NCBI RefSeq assembly: GCF_004000885.1
Contig: NZ_BIMC01000010.1
Coordinates: forward strand, 124,001 to 188,000
Reading direction: 5' to 3'
Length of the DNA stretch: 64,000 bases
Origin: Paenibacillus glucanolyticus NBRC 15330
GTDB taxonomy: Bacteria; Bacillota; Bacilli; Paenibacillales; Paenibacillaceae
Both the position numbers and the translations under genes were made by a program. Shown piece after piece: positions 8,932 through 16,297 of this stretch; the stretch's first letter is position 1, and the number at the start of each line of letters is the position of its first letter. The notes under the pieces were generated by a model. The model made no database searches and had not been told where the DNA came from. It saw nothing but the letters and a program-made list of their open reading frames with translations.

Positions 8932-9702
8932 ATGATCAAACATTTGAAGGATATCGGGCTCGGACTGGCTGTCTTAATCCTGATTGCAGGCTGTACGCCA
9001 AATAACCAGGTAAATCAGCAGCAAGTTAGCCACAAACCCTTAACACAGAAGCAAGTGAATCCTGCTCCGGTCCAAATATCGTCCCATACACGCAATGCTC
9101 AACCAAAGCCACTCTCCACCACCACACAAGCATCTTCCACTTCGACTTTTTGGATGAATGCTTCAAGGTTGTCGGCTAAAGGAACCCAGGACGAACTCCC
9201 ATCGGAGCTGCTTGATCTGCTTCAGCCAGGAACCAATAATCCAGCAGGACAAGCTCCGGCTCCGGCAAATAACAATGGAGAACAAACGTCAGACAGGAGT
9301 GGTGCAGGAAACAATAAGGGAAATCAGAAAGACTCCTCCCAATTCGCTCAGCAGGTATTGGACCTGGTTAACAAAGAACGATCCAAAGCAGGACTTGGCT
9401 CTTTAACCATGGATGAAGAGCTGTCCAAGATGGCTATGGCGAAGGCTGAGGACATGTATGATAACAATTACTTTGACCACAATTCCCCGACGCACGGGTC
9501 GCCTATGGACATGATGAAAGAATATGGCATCACCTATAACTCCGCCGGCGAAAATATTGCCAAGGGACAGACCAGCCCTTCTCAAGTCATGAAAGATTGG
9601 ATGAACAGCCCGGGCCATAAAGCCAATATCTTGAACAAAAGCTATACCAAGATTGGCATTGCTTTTTACAATAACGAATGGGTTCAGGAATTTACCGGTT
9701 AA
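8932..9702 (+). CDS. Lipoprotein with C-terminal CAP/SCP domain (YkwD-like)
   Basis: 256 residues. The N-terminus is a lipoprotein signal with lipobox LIAGC (Cys about residue 22), so it is anchored on the outside of the membrane. Residues 25-135 are a low-complexity Gln/Asn/Pro/Ser linker. Residues about 138-256 form a CAP domain (VLDLVNKERSKAGL, later YFDHNSPTHGSP, GENIAKGQ, MNSPGHKANILN) with the conserved His residues and the NSPGHKANIL signature. In bacteria this family (YkwD, SafA-associated proteins) is tied to spore coat or cell envelope, but the activity is not settled. The ATG follows GAGGAG. A strong terminator follows. Confidence 0.85.
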   Translation: MIKHLKDIGLGLAVLILIAGCTPNNQVNQQQVSHKPLTQKQVNPAPVQISSHTRNAQPKPLSTTTQASSTSTFWMNASRLSAKGTQDELPSELLDLLQPGTNNPAGQAPAPANNNGEQTSDRSGAGNNKGNQKDSSQFAQQVLDLVNKERSKAGLGSLTMDEELSKMAMAKAEDMYDNNYFDHNSPTHGSPMDMMKEYGITYNSAGENIAKGQTSPSQVMKDWMNSPGHKANILNKSYTKIGIAFYNNEWVQEFTG

Positions 9703-9710
9703 CACTTCAG

Positions 9711-9750
9711 AAGCTAAAGCCTGGTCGATATGACCAGGCTTTAGCTTTTG
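9711..9750 (+). terminator. Intrinsic terminator after the CAP lipoprotein gene
   Basis: A 16-bp perfect stem (9711-9726 with 9732-9747), loop GATAT, followed by TTTGATTT. Confidence 0.85.
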
Positions 9751-9915
9751 ATTTATCGTGCTAAGGTGCCGCTCTAGGTAGCTGCCCCTGAGGCGGATAT
9801 ATCTCAACGTGCTTAGAAGGATCGACGTTTGGGCTCTCCGGTGGTTATTTAGTGGTTGCTGCCGTTTACAGCAGAAAAAATGTATGATAAATTAAGTTAT
9901 ATCTCACCAAGCAAT

Positions 9916-9942
9916 ATATAGTTTCATCTAGTGAAACTATAT
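9916..9942. promoter_or_regulatory. Perfect inverted repeat, probable operator of the methyltransferase gene
   Basis: ATATAGTTTCA (9916-9926) and TGAAACTATAT (9932-9942) flank TCTAG. A symmetric AT-rich dyad of this form is typical of MarR or TetR binding sites. It lies 40-70 bases before the methyltransferase coding region, and no regulator gene adjoins it. Confidence 0.45.
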
Positions 9943-9994
9943 TTAATTTTTGTTTTTAATCTCTGAACTCATTTTGAATGTAGGAGGAATAACC

Positions 9995-10786
9995 ATCGAA
10001 GATTCAATAAAAAGCCAAGTGCAGCAGCAATTTGCCAAGAACGCTGGAAAATATGTAACAAGTCAAGGGCATGCCAAAGGTGAAGACCTATCCCTGCTGG
10101 TCTCTTGTTCCCAGGCGGACCAGACCATGGAGGTGCTGGACATCGCAACCGGCGGTGGACATGTGGCTAATGCCCTCGCTCCACTTGTCCGCCGCGTAAC
10201 GGCCTTTGACTTGACGGAGGAAATGCTGACAACCGCCGCTGCTTTCATTCATGGAAACGGCCATACCAACGTTGATTTCGTGCAAGGGGATGCGGAACAA
10301 CTGCCTTTCGAGGATGCTTCTTTTGATCTGGTAACCTGCAGGATTGCGGCTCATCATTTTCCGGATGTACCTGCTTTCGTGCGCGAGTCCCTTCGCGTGC
10401 TCAAACCCGGTGGTAAAATCCTGCTCATCGATAATGTCGCTCCGGAAAAAGAGAATTTGGATGAATTCTATAATGAAATAGAAAAACAAAGAGATTACAG
10501 CCACGTCCGTGCATGGAAGAAATCGGAATGGATTCATCTTCTGGAGCTCACTGGCTTCCGCACAGAAATGGCCGTGACTTTCCAGAAGCCCTTTCAATTC
10601 CACGACTGGTGCGAGCGATCCGGGCTGGCTGAGGAGGAGAAGATTCTACTGGAGCAGAAGCTGCTTCATGCTTCCGAGGAGGCACGGCGCTACTTCTTGG
10701 TGCGAAGCGATAAGACCGGTGCTGTCTCCGGTTTTACCGGTGAGTCCATCTATATTCAAGCGAGCCGCTCTTCTGTACTGAACTGA
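9995..10786 (+). CDS. Class I SAM-dependent methyltransferase
   Basis: A soluble methyltransferase of about 263 residues. The SAM-binding motif I reads VLDIATGGGHVANAL, the acidic residue ending strand 2 is in VTAFDLTEEML, and motif IV/post-I appear as GDAEQLPFEDASFDLVTCRIAAHHF, here split by family convention; RVLKPGGKILLIDN is the usual strand-5 block. It resembles the UbiE/YcgJ group of Methyltransf_11 enzymes; the substrate is unknown. Start choice is odd: a fine AGGAGG (9982-9987) sits 7 bases before an in-frame ATC at 9995, while in-frame TTG codons at 9950 and 9974 have no ribosome binding site. If ATC is not used, the gene starts at 9950 or 9974. Confidence 0.85.
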   Translation: MEDSIKSQVQQQFAKNAGKYVTSQGHAKGEDLSLLVSCSQADQTMEVLDIATGGGHVANALAPLVRRVTAFDLTEEMLTTAAAFIHGNGHTNVDFVQGDAEQLPFEDASFDLVTCRIAAHHFPDVPAFVRESLRVLKPGGKILLIDNVAPEKENLDEFYNEIEKQRDYSHVRAWKKSEWIHLLELTGFRTEMAVTFQKPFQFHDWCERSGLAEEEKILLEQKLLHASEEARRYFLVRSDKTGAVSGFTGESIYIQASRSSVLN

Positions 10787-10811
10787 GCTCCTACGCACAA
10801 TATATATTTTG

Positions 10812-10849
10812 ACAGAAAACCGCCATGTCCAGCATAGGCGGTTTTCTGT
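10812..10849 (+). terminator. Intrinsic terminator after the methyltransferase gene
   Basis: ACAGAAAACCGCC (10812-10824) pairs perfectly with GGCGGTTTTCTGT (10837-10849). Confidence 0.75.
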
Positions 10850-10900
10850 TGCTCTGCTGTGCTGTGCCGATCTCCCGAGTCATAATTCATATAAATGCTA

Positions 10901-10929
10901 TTGACAGGCATCGCGAGTAGCCTTACAAT
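10901..10929 (+). promoter_or_regulatory. Sigma-A promoter of the siderophore-binding lipoprotein gene
   Basis: TTGACA (10901-10906), 17-base spacer, TACAAT (10924-10929). The Fur box begins six bases downstream, so it covers the transcription start. Confidence 0.85.
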
Positions 10930-10934
10930 AACCC

Positions 10935-10953
10935 GAGAATGATAATCATTATC
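10935..10953. promoter_or_regulatory. Fur box
   Basis: GAGAATGATAATCATTATC matches the 19-bp Fur consensus at 18 positions and the Bacillus 7-1-7 form at 14 of 15. Bound Fur-Fe would block the promoter at 10901-10929, giving expression under iron starvation. Confidence 0.92.
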
Positions 10954-11027
10954 GATTTTGAATTCAACACACACGATTGAAATGATGATTGTTCAAAAAT
11001 ACATAGCTTTTTTGGGGGAGAATCATT

Positions 11028-11975
11028 TTGAAAAAATATTTCACACTGTCCATCCTGCTAGCCCTTCTGCTTTTAAGCGCTTGTGGCGGTCAAACAAACA
11101 GCACCAATACAGAAAGTAATGAAAATAAGCCCTCCGAAGAAATCTCCTCTTCGAAATCCGATACCTTTACTTATCAATCGGAGAACGGGCCCGTAGAGGT
11201 TCCAACCAATCCACAGCGTGTCGTTGTGCTTACCCGATTCTTGACGGGGAATGTGATGGCCCTCGGAGTACCCCTCGTAGGCGTAGACGAAATGTCCAAA
11301 ACAAATCCTCAGTTCGAGGAAAAGCTGAAAGATATTGAAGTGGTATCCGACGAAAGTCTGGAGAAAATCATCGAACTGGAGCCGGATCTGATTATCGGTC
11401 TATCCAGCATTAAAAATATCGATAAATTCCAAGAAATAGCTCCTACCGTAACCTATACCTATGGAAAAGTTGATTATTTGACACAGCAGGTCGAAATCGG
11501 CAAGCTGTTGAACAAGGAAAAAGAAGCACAAGCCTGGGTTGACGATTTCAAAGTCCGTGCTCAAAAAGCCGGAGAAGAAATCAAAGCCAAAATCGGTGAA
11601 GATGCAACAGTTTCCGTCGTGGAGACGTTCAATAAACAGCTCTACGTTTATGGATTTAATTATGGTCGCGGAACAGAGATCCTGTATAACGAATTCAAGC
11701 TTGCCATGCCGGAGAAAGTAAAGGAAGCTACAGCAAAAGACGGCTATTTCACTTTGTCGTCCGAAGTACTGAAAGATTACTTCGCTGACTATGTCATCTT
11801 CAGTAAAAACGCAGAGGAAGACACTTCCTTCCAAAATACGGATATGTACAAGAACATTCCGGCAGTCAAAAACAACCGTGTATTCGAAGTCGATGCCAAA
11901 ACATTCTACTTCAATGACCCGTTAAGCCTCGAATATCAACTGGATTTCTTCACCCAACATTTCCTCGGCAAATAA
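11028..11975 (+). CDS. Iron-siderophore ABC transporter substrate-binding lipoprotein
   Basis: 315 residues. It begins with TTG behind GGGGGAG (7-base spacer). The lipoprotein signal ends LLLLSACGG, placing the protein on the outer face of the membrane, followed by an Asn/Ser/Glu linker. From residue about 45 it is a FecCD-partner (PeriplaBP_2, FhuD/FeuA-like) binding protein: NPQRVVVLTRFLTGNVMALG, IELEPDLIIG and the C-terminal VKNNRVFEVDAKTFYFNDP. It captures ferric siderophore for import. No permease or ATPase gene is adjacent, so it must use a transporter encoded elsewhere. Expression is controlled by the Fur box just upstream. Exact siderophore is unknown. Confidence 0.9.
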   Translation: MKKYFTLSILLALLLLSACGGQTNSTNTESNENKPSEEISSSKSDTFTYQSENGPVEVPTNPQRVVVLTRFLTGNVMALGVPLVGVDEMSKTNPQFEEKLKDIEVVSDESLEKIIELEPDLIIGLSSIKNIDKFQEIAPTVTYTYGKVDYLTQQVEIGKLLNKEKEAQAWVDDFKVRAQKAGEEIKAKIGEDATVSVVETFNKQLYVYGFNYGRGTEILYNEFKLAMPEKVKEATAKDGYFTLSSEVLKDYFADYVIFSKNAEEDTSFQNTDMYKNIPAVKNNRVFEVDAKTFYFNDPLSLEYQLDFFTQHFLGK

Positions 11976-12030
11976 TCGCTCCCCCCGCATCCTGAATCAC
12001 ACCGAGATTTAGTTATACTCGCATAACATC

Positions 12031-12061
12031 GAAGGACCTGTCTGTTATGGACAGGTCCTTC
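12031..12061. terminator. Bidirectional intrinsic terminator
   Basis: GAAGGACCTGTC (12031-12042) pairs perfectly with GACAGGTCCTTC (12050-12061), followed on the plus strand by TGTTATTTTCTTT. It separates the siderophore gene from the convergent GAP-family gene. Confidence 0.85.
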
Positions 12062-12102
12062 TGTTATTTTCTTTCTGTTACTTTCGTTTCAAGCATATGC
12101 GT

Positions 12103-12759
12103 TTACAAATAATCGATACTGTTTAACACCAAAATCACTCCGGCAATACACAACACCCACGATAACAGGGAACCGGAGCTTTCGGCAATCTTCACACGCA
12201 GCTTCTCCAGCGGTCTCTGCATCATGCGGCCTAATACAAGGTGTAATCCGAGCAAGATCAATGGAGGAAGCACCATCACCATATTATAAGCAGCCAGGAT
12301 CGGAACCCATTGAATCGTGTTCAATTGGGCGGTAGTCATTAGCCCGACCGCTGCGAAATAAGGAAGCGCGGTGGCCACCTCAATGAGTGAAGTGGTGAAA
12401 CCTAGCCCGATCATGGCGCCGAAGCTTTTTGATTTCGGGCGGCGCGGTGCGGATGTCTTTTTCGTAGGAACATAAAAACTCGCAACAAACAGGACTCCAC
12501 CGAGAATGGCCATCATCCAGCTGACCGTTCGATTCTGAAAGATATCGGATACCGATTTCATGACAGCATCCAAGCCGAGCATGAGCGCAGCTCCAACCAA
12601 GAAGTAGAAACCGGCCACCGTAACCAAGTAAACACCTAAACGGGAGATGAGTCGATCGCGCTCGCTCAGAAGCAAATATACCGTTATCCCCAGCGCAGCC
12701 GGGCTTAGCATATCTAATAGTGACAATACCCCAATGGATAGCAGCAGCTCCAGTGTCAT
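12103..12759 (-). CDS. GAP-family (Sap/SfLAP-like) membrane protein
   Basis: 218 residues with about six hydrophobic segments. The N-terminus (LLLSIGVLSLLDMLSPAALG) and the later EVATALPYFAAVGLM resemble the GAP/SfLAP family of LysE-like small transporters, first named from a mycobacterial glycolipid exporter. The substrate is unknown. It overlaps the upstream MerR gene by 4 bases (ATGA), so the two are co-translated and this protein is probably part of the response the MerR regulator controls. Confidence 0.75.
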   Translation of the reverse strand: MTLELLLSIGVLSLLDMLSPAALGITVYLLLSERDRLISRLGVYLVTVAGFYFLVGAALMLGLDAVMKSVSDIFQNRTVSWMMAILGGVLFVASFYVPTKKTSAPRRPKSKSFGAMIGLGFTTSLIEVATALPYFAAVGLMTTAQLNTIQWVPILAAYNMVMVLPPLILLGLHLVLGRMMQRPLEKLRVKIAESSGSLLSWVLCIAGVILVLNSIDYL

Positions 12760-13562
12760 GATGTCTCCCCCCTCTCCGTTTGTTGTTCTTCCTTGCGCGT
12801 TACATAAATATGAAATGCCAGTTCCATAAATTCAAGAAGCTCTTGTTCTATAGGGTATAGCCCCATCTGCTCGGACTGATCCGGTGATTTACGAATCTCC
12901 CACAACTTGTCCACGAAAGAGTCCTCTTCTTCAAAATGCTCCAAGCGTTTCTCATCCATGCGCCGTACAATTCTTTGCACATCGGGCGAATCCGGAGAAT
13001 TCTCCATCAGCCTTTTGAGCTGACCTAGCAGAGCGATCCATTCCAGCGAGTCGGGATCTGCACTGTTCATGTTAGGAAGCAGACTCAGCATTTCCACCTC
13101 ACGTTCATCAAACATTTGATTGCGGAACGATTGTTTTAGCGATGGATCTTGTCCTGATAGCTGGATTAATTTCTGAATAACCGCCCAGCTCGTCTCGCCT
13201 TCCACCACAATGCTGTGGAGTACTGCTCGTAAAGCCGATTCCATCTGACTCAGCTTCCTTTGTTCCTTATGAACAAAGTCTAACTGATTCATGAGACTGG
13301 TAGACCAATTCCACTCCCGGCTCGAGATCATATCTGATATTTCCTGCAAGCTGAAGCCCAGCTTCTTCAGAAACTGAATTTGCTGCAGTTTCCGCAGCTC
13401 CACATCGCTATATATCCGGTGCTTGCCCGGTGTTTTGGAAGCAGGAATCAATAAACCAATCTGATCATAATAGCGCAGCGTTCTCACCGTAATCCCCGTC
13501 TGTTTTGATAACTCCTGAATAGGAATCGAATTCAACTTCAACACCTGCTTTCTTCCATTCAT
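12756..13562 (-). CDS. MerR-family transcriptional regulator
   Basis: Up to 268 residues. The winged helix-turn-helix (IPIQELSKQTGITVRTLRYYD, split here at its usual core TGITVRTLRYYDQIGLL) and the second half HRIYSDVELRKLQQIQFLK are classic MerR. After the dimerisation helix comes a C-terminal domain of about 130 residues without Cys clusters, so a small-molecule rather than metal sensor is more likely. The ATG at 13560-13562 has no ribosome binding site; a TTG ten codons in (13533-13535) is preceded by AGGTG and may be the true start. First gene of an operon with the GAP-family gene; a MerR-type promoter lies just upstream, suggesting autoregulation. Confidence 0.85.
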   Translation of the reverse strand: MNGRKQVLKLNSIPIQELSKQTGITVRTLRYYDQIGLLIPASKTPGKHRIYSDVELRKLQQIQFLKKLGFSLQEISDMISSREWNWSTSLMNQLDFVHKEQRKLSQMESALRAVLHSIVVEGETSWAVIQKLIQLSGQDPSLKQSFRNQMFDEREVEMLSLLPNMNSADPDSLEWIALLGQLKRLMENSPDSPDVQRIVRRMDEKRLEHFEEEDSFVDKLWEIRKSPDQSEQMGLYPIEQELLEFMELAFHIYVTRKEEQQTERGETS

Positions 13563-13574
13563 CTTATGAACTTA

Positions 13575-13605
13575 ACTATATAAGATGACGCAGTGTCACT
13601 TTCAA
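13575..13605 (-). promoter_or_regulatory. MerR-type promoter with dyad in the spacer
   Basis: On the minus strand TTGAAA (13600-13605) and TATAGT (13575-13580) are 19 bases apart, the over-long spacer typical of MerR-activated promoters. The spacer contains the inverted repeat TGAC-ACTGC-GTCA. Confidence 0.6.
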
Positions 13606-13636
13606 GCATATTCTAGAAAAAAGTTATCTTTATAAA

Positions 13637-13662
13637 CAAAAAAAGCCTGATTCGTCAGGCTT
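13637..13662 (-). terminator. Intrinsic terminator of the A-C-D-B germination operon
   Basis: AAGCCTGA (13655-13662, minus) and TCAGGCTT (13643-13650) form a stem with tetraloop CGAA, followed on the minus strand by a run of T (13638-13644). Confidence 0.85.
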
Positions 13663-13697
13663 AACTCATCCAGTGCATCGGATGGAAGATCGAATAT

Positions 13698-14858
13698 TTA
13701 TTTCGATTTTAATATTTTCGTTCTGCTCAGTCCGATTAAATAGAGTCCGAAGGGAATCACCAGTAAATGAAGAAATGCATAGCTTGCCCACACTTGCTGA
13801 ATGATGTTAGCAACATAAACGGTGTTGATATACGTATTCCAGGCTACAATGATAAAGAGAACAGAGAACGGATAGATTAAGTGGTTCTGCTCCTTCAGCC
13901 TGAATACGGTTTTTATTCCATGAAGCATGGAGAGGAACAGCAGCGAGATTTTGATAAAAAACGTAAGTACCCAAAGCGTAATCAAGATACCTTCCACGCG
14001 TTGAAAGAAATTCCCGACGTTAATCGTCTTCGCTAATGCAAAGGCCGGGAACGTGCTGTTCTCCGTTTGTTCGATCCCAAGAATGAGCACGCTGAGCAGG
14101 ACCGTGACACTTAACACGATTCCGCCTGCAACAGCTCCCCACAGCAATGCCTTCTCCCCCTTCCGCTCACCCTTGACCAGAGGGAGGAACACCATCAGTA
14201 CAATCAGCTCCTGGAACATAGAGGAGTGAAATCCGGCATTGGCAACGGGAATCCATCCATCCTCAAGTATAGGCTTGATATGATTCCAGTCAATCTGGGG
14301 AATAAGTGAGAGCAGAAGGACCATAAACAGAAACACGATCCACGGAAACATCAATTCGCCCACCCGCGCTAAGATGATGATGCCCATTCTGGCGCACATG
14401 ATGGCCGCAATCAGAAACAGAATCTGAATAGCTTCGATTGGCGTCTCCGGCATCATTTCGCTGGTTATAAAAAAACCCAAATTGCCAAGCAATGTTCCCG
14501 TAAGTATCAAAAAATAAAAAAGATAAATCAGTGACATGGCCTTACCCAGGATTTTGCCCAGAACCAGCTCATTCATTTGAAAAATCGTTTTACCAGGGTA
14601 TAGCCTTGCGATAGCAATATACAGCACAACCATAAGGATATTTATCAACAAACTGCACAAGGAGGCGATCCACGCATCCTCCCGTGCAGTATGCGCTAAA
14701 CCAGAGGGTGTTACCAGAATCGAGGTGCCAATGGTCAAGCCGAAGGTTAATATAAAAAACTGCCGTGCCGCGATTCCCTTGTATTTTATCACGTGCGACC
14801 ATACCCTTCTTGTTATGAAATCAGCCTGTTCAGCGGTTGCATCATGATGCTGATCCAA
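13698..14858 (-). CDS. GerB-type germinant receptor permease subunit
   Basis: 386 residues with about ten transmembrane segments, matching the GerAB/spore germination permease family (APC superfamily): an early FFILTFGLTIGTSILVTPSG and MNELVLGKILGKAM. In spores the B subunit sits in the inner membrane and is held to form the germinant-binding site. It overlaps the upstream 73-residue gene by 46 bases in another frame, which shows tight coupling. It is the last gene of this operon; its unusual order is A-C-D-B. Confidence 0.9.
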   Translation of the reverse strand: MDQHHDATAEQADFITRRVWSHVIKYKGIAARQFFILTFGLTIGTSILVTPSGLAHTAREDAWIASLCSLLINILMVVLYIAIARLYPGKTIFQMNELVLGKILGKAMSLIYLFYFLILTGTLLGNLGFFITSEMMPETPIEAIQILFLIAAIMCARMGIIILARVGELMFPWIVFLFMVLLLSLIPQIDWNHIKPILEDGWIPVANAGFHSSMFQELIVLMVFLPLVKGERKGEKALLWGAVAGGIVLSVTVLLSVLILGIEQTENSTFPAFALAKTINVGNFFQRVEGILITLWVLTFFIKISLLFLSMLHGIKTVFRLKEQNHLIYPFSVLFIIVAWNTYINTVYVANIIQQVWASYAFLHLLVIPFGLYLIGLSRTKILKSK

Positions 14859-15034
14859 TCCAGCGGCCGAAGCTCAGTGAGCTCCAGCATGTCCCCGATT
14901 ATCGCAAGCAGCGTCAATCCCCATACGGCATAAAATACGATCATATCCCGAAGAGAACGCAGCCGAATCAGATGCCTTGTTTCCGTGACCACAACAATCA
15001 ACAGAAACGTTATCAATACAAAATGCCAATTCAC
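14813..15034 (-). CDS. Small two-helix membrane protein, probable germinant receptor D subunit
   Basis: 73 residues with two hydrophobic helices (FVLITFLLIVVV near the start and DMIVFYAVWGLTLLAIIG in the middle). It overlaps the GerC gene by 4 bases and the GerB gene by 46. Some GerA-type operons of Bacillus encode such a roughly 75-residue two-helix D protein that modulates receptor activity; the position and topology fit. The sequence itself is too short for a firm family assignment. Confidence 0.75.
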   Translation of the reverse strand: MNWHFVLITFLLIVVVTETRHLIRLRSLRDMIVFYAVWGLTLLAIIGDMLELTELRPLDWISIMMQPLNRLIS

Positions 15035-16239
15035 TTCTCATCGACCTCCTGATTTAAGGGTTGAATGATGGACCCGATCCGCCGGATCGCGACATGGGAG
15101 TGCACATCGATGCTCATCGATTGGAAGCTCTCTCCCCAGTGACTTCTGTACGTTTTCCATACCTGGGGATATTTCCGGTGCAGGACTTCACCAAGTGCAA
15201 AAATATCGGCTCCATACCGCTGTTGAACATCCTTAACATGTTTCTCGATGTTTTCGTTATATTTATCCTCGATGCTCCTCTCCAATGCTTCTATGGCCGA
15301 AGGTTGATTGATATTAATTGGACATTGAACGGAGTTGATATCCGCTTCTATCTCCATTTTGACGGAAAATCGAGGAATATTCTCAGCGCTCAGCATAACA
15401 TCAAGCGATGTGTCTGCCCGGTTTACTGTGAAGCCAACAATCCCGCCGCTCGGACAAGACACATATCCAGCGGTGGACTCGACTCTATTAAGAACGTAAT
15501 TCACCGTTTTGCTTGGTGGCTCCCCAAGCCATCCCACCAGCCGATCCCCTTTGAATACACCTAATCCCGCATGCTGAAGGAGTGTAGAGGGACTGATTTT
15601 TTTTACATTCTCCACGGACTGGCCTTCCGCCGAACTTCCGTTTAATTGAACCCCGGACAATATCGGATCTGAACCGCTTTGCTTTAATTCGTTAACAAAC
15701 TGCTGCAATGTAACTTTCCCCGTGGCCGCCCATTTTTTTTCCGATATCAGAATGGAGGAATAGAGCGAGTTCGCAGGGATATATTCGAATGGCGTCACCA
15801 CCTCCAGAATCTCAGAGGCATTTCCATTCTTGGCTATCAGCATGAAAAAGTTTGTTCGCAGTTGATGATTTCGGGATATGTAATCAAGCACATCGCTGAC
15901 CCCTTGCCGCGCCAGATCTTCCCCCAAGACCAATACGCGGACATGGGACAGATACAGCATGCGGGGCGCCATGCTTAACATCCGCTGAAGGGCGTCAGGT
16001 ACCGTTTTTCCTACAGACTTGTAAGTGACCACAGGAAGACTTCCAATGGATCCCCCGCTCTTCGTTGCCAGCTCGCTGGAATTGAGCACTTGCGCGGATA
16101 CAGCGTAACCGTCCTTATGAGTGTCGATTCCAAGTGCCATAACAACAGCCAGCTCATTCAGTTCCTTTCGGCTCCAGCATCCCGATGTGATGATCAGGCT
16201 TGTCATGAGCAGGACTGATAGTATTGTTCTTCCCAGCAT
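15031..16239 (-). CDS. GerC-type germinant receptor lipoprotein
   Basis: 402 residues. The signal peptide ends in lipobox TSGCW, followed by SRKELNELAVVMALGID, the signature opening of the Ger(x)C family. It is lipidated by prelipoprotein diacylglyceryl transferase and anchored on the outer face of the spore inner membrane, where it completes the A-B-C receptor. The C-terminal half (YNENIEKHVKDVQQRYGADI, FALGEVLHRKYP) matches the third domain of the family. It lies 58 bases after the GerA gene and overlaps the D gene by 4 bases. Confidence 0.92.
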   Translation of the reverse strand: MLGRTILSVLLMTSLIITSGCWSRKELNELAVVMALGIDTHKDGYAVSAQVLNSSELATKSGGSIGSLPVVTYKSVGKTVPDALQRMLSMAPRMLYLSHVRVLVLGEDLARQGVSDVLDYISRNHQLRTNFFMLIAKNGNASEILEVVTPFEYIPANSLYSSILISEKKWAATGKVTLQQFVNELKQSGSDPILSGVQLNGSSAEGQSVENVKKISPSTLLQHAGLGVFKGDRLVGWLGEPPSKTVNYVLNRVESTAGYVSCPSGGIVGFTVNRADTSLDVMLSAENIPRFSVKMEIEADINSVQCPININQPSAIEALERSIEDKYNENIEKHVKDVQQRYGADIFALGEVLHRKYPQVWKTYRSHWGESFQSMSIDVHSHVAIRRIGSIIQPLNQEVDEK

Positions 16240-16297
16240 CCATAACCTGTCCCATCTGTTTAAAGTAGAATCCCCATGCCCATTTCTTAACTGCAGA

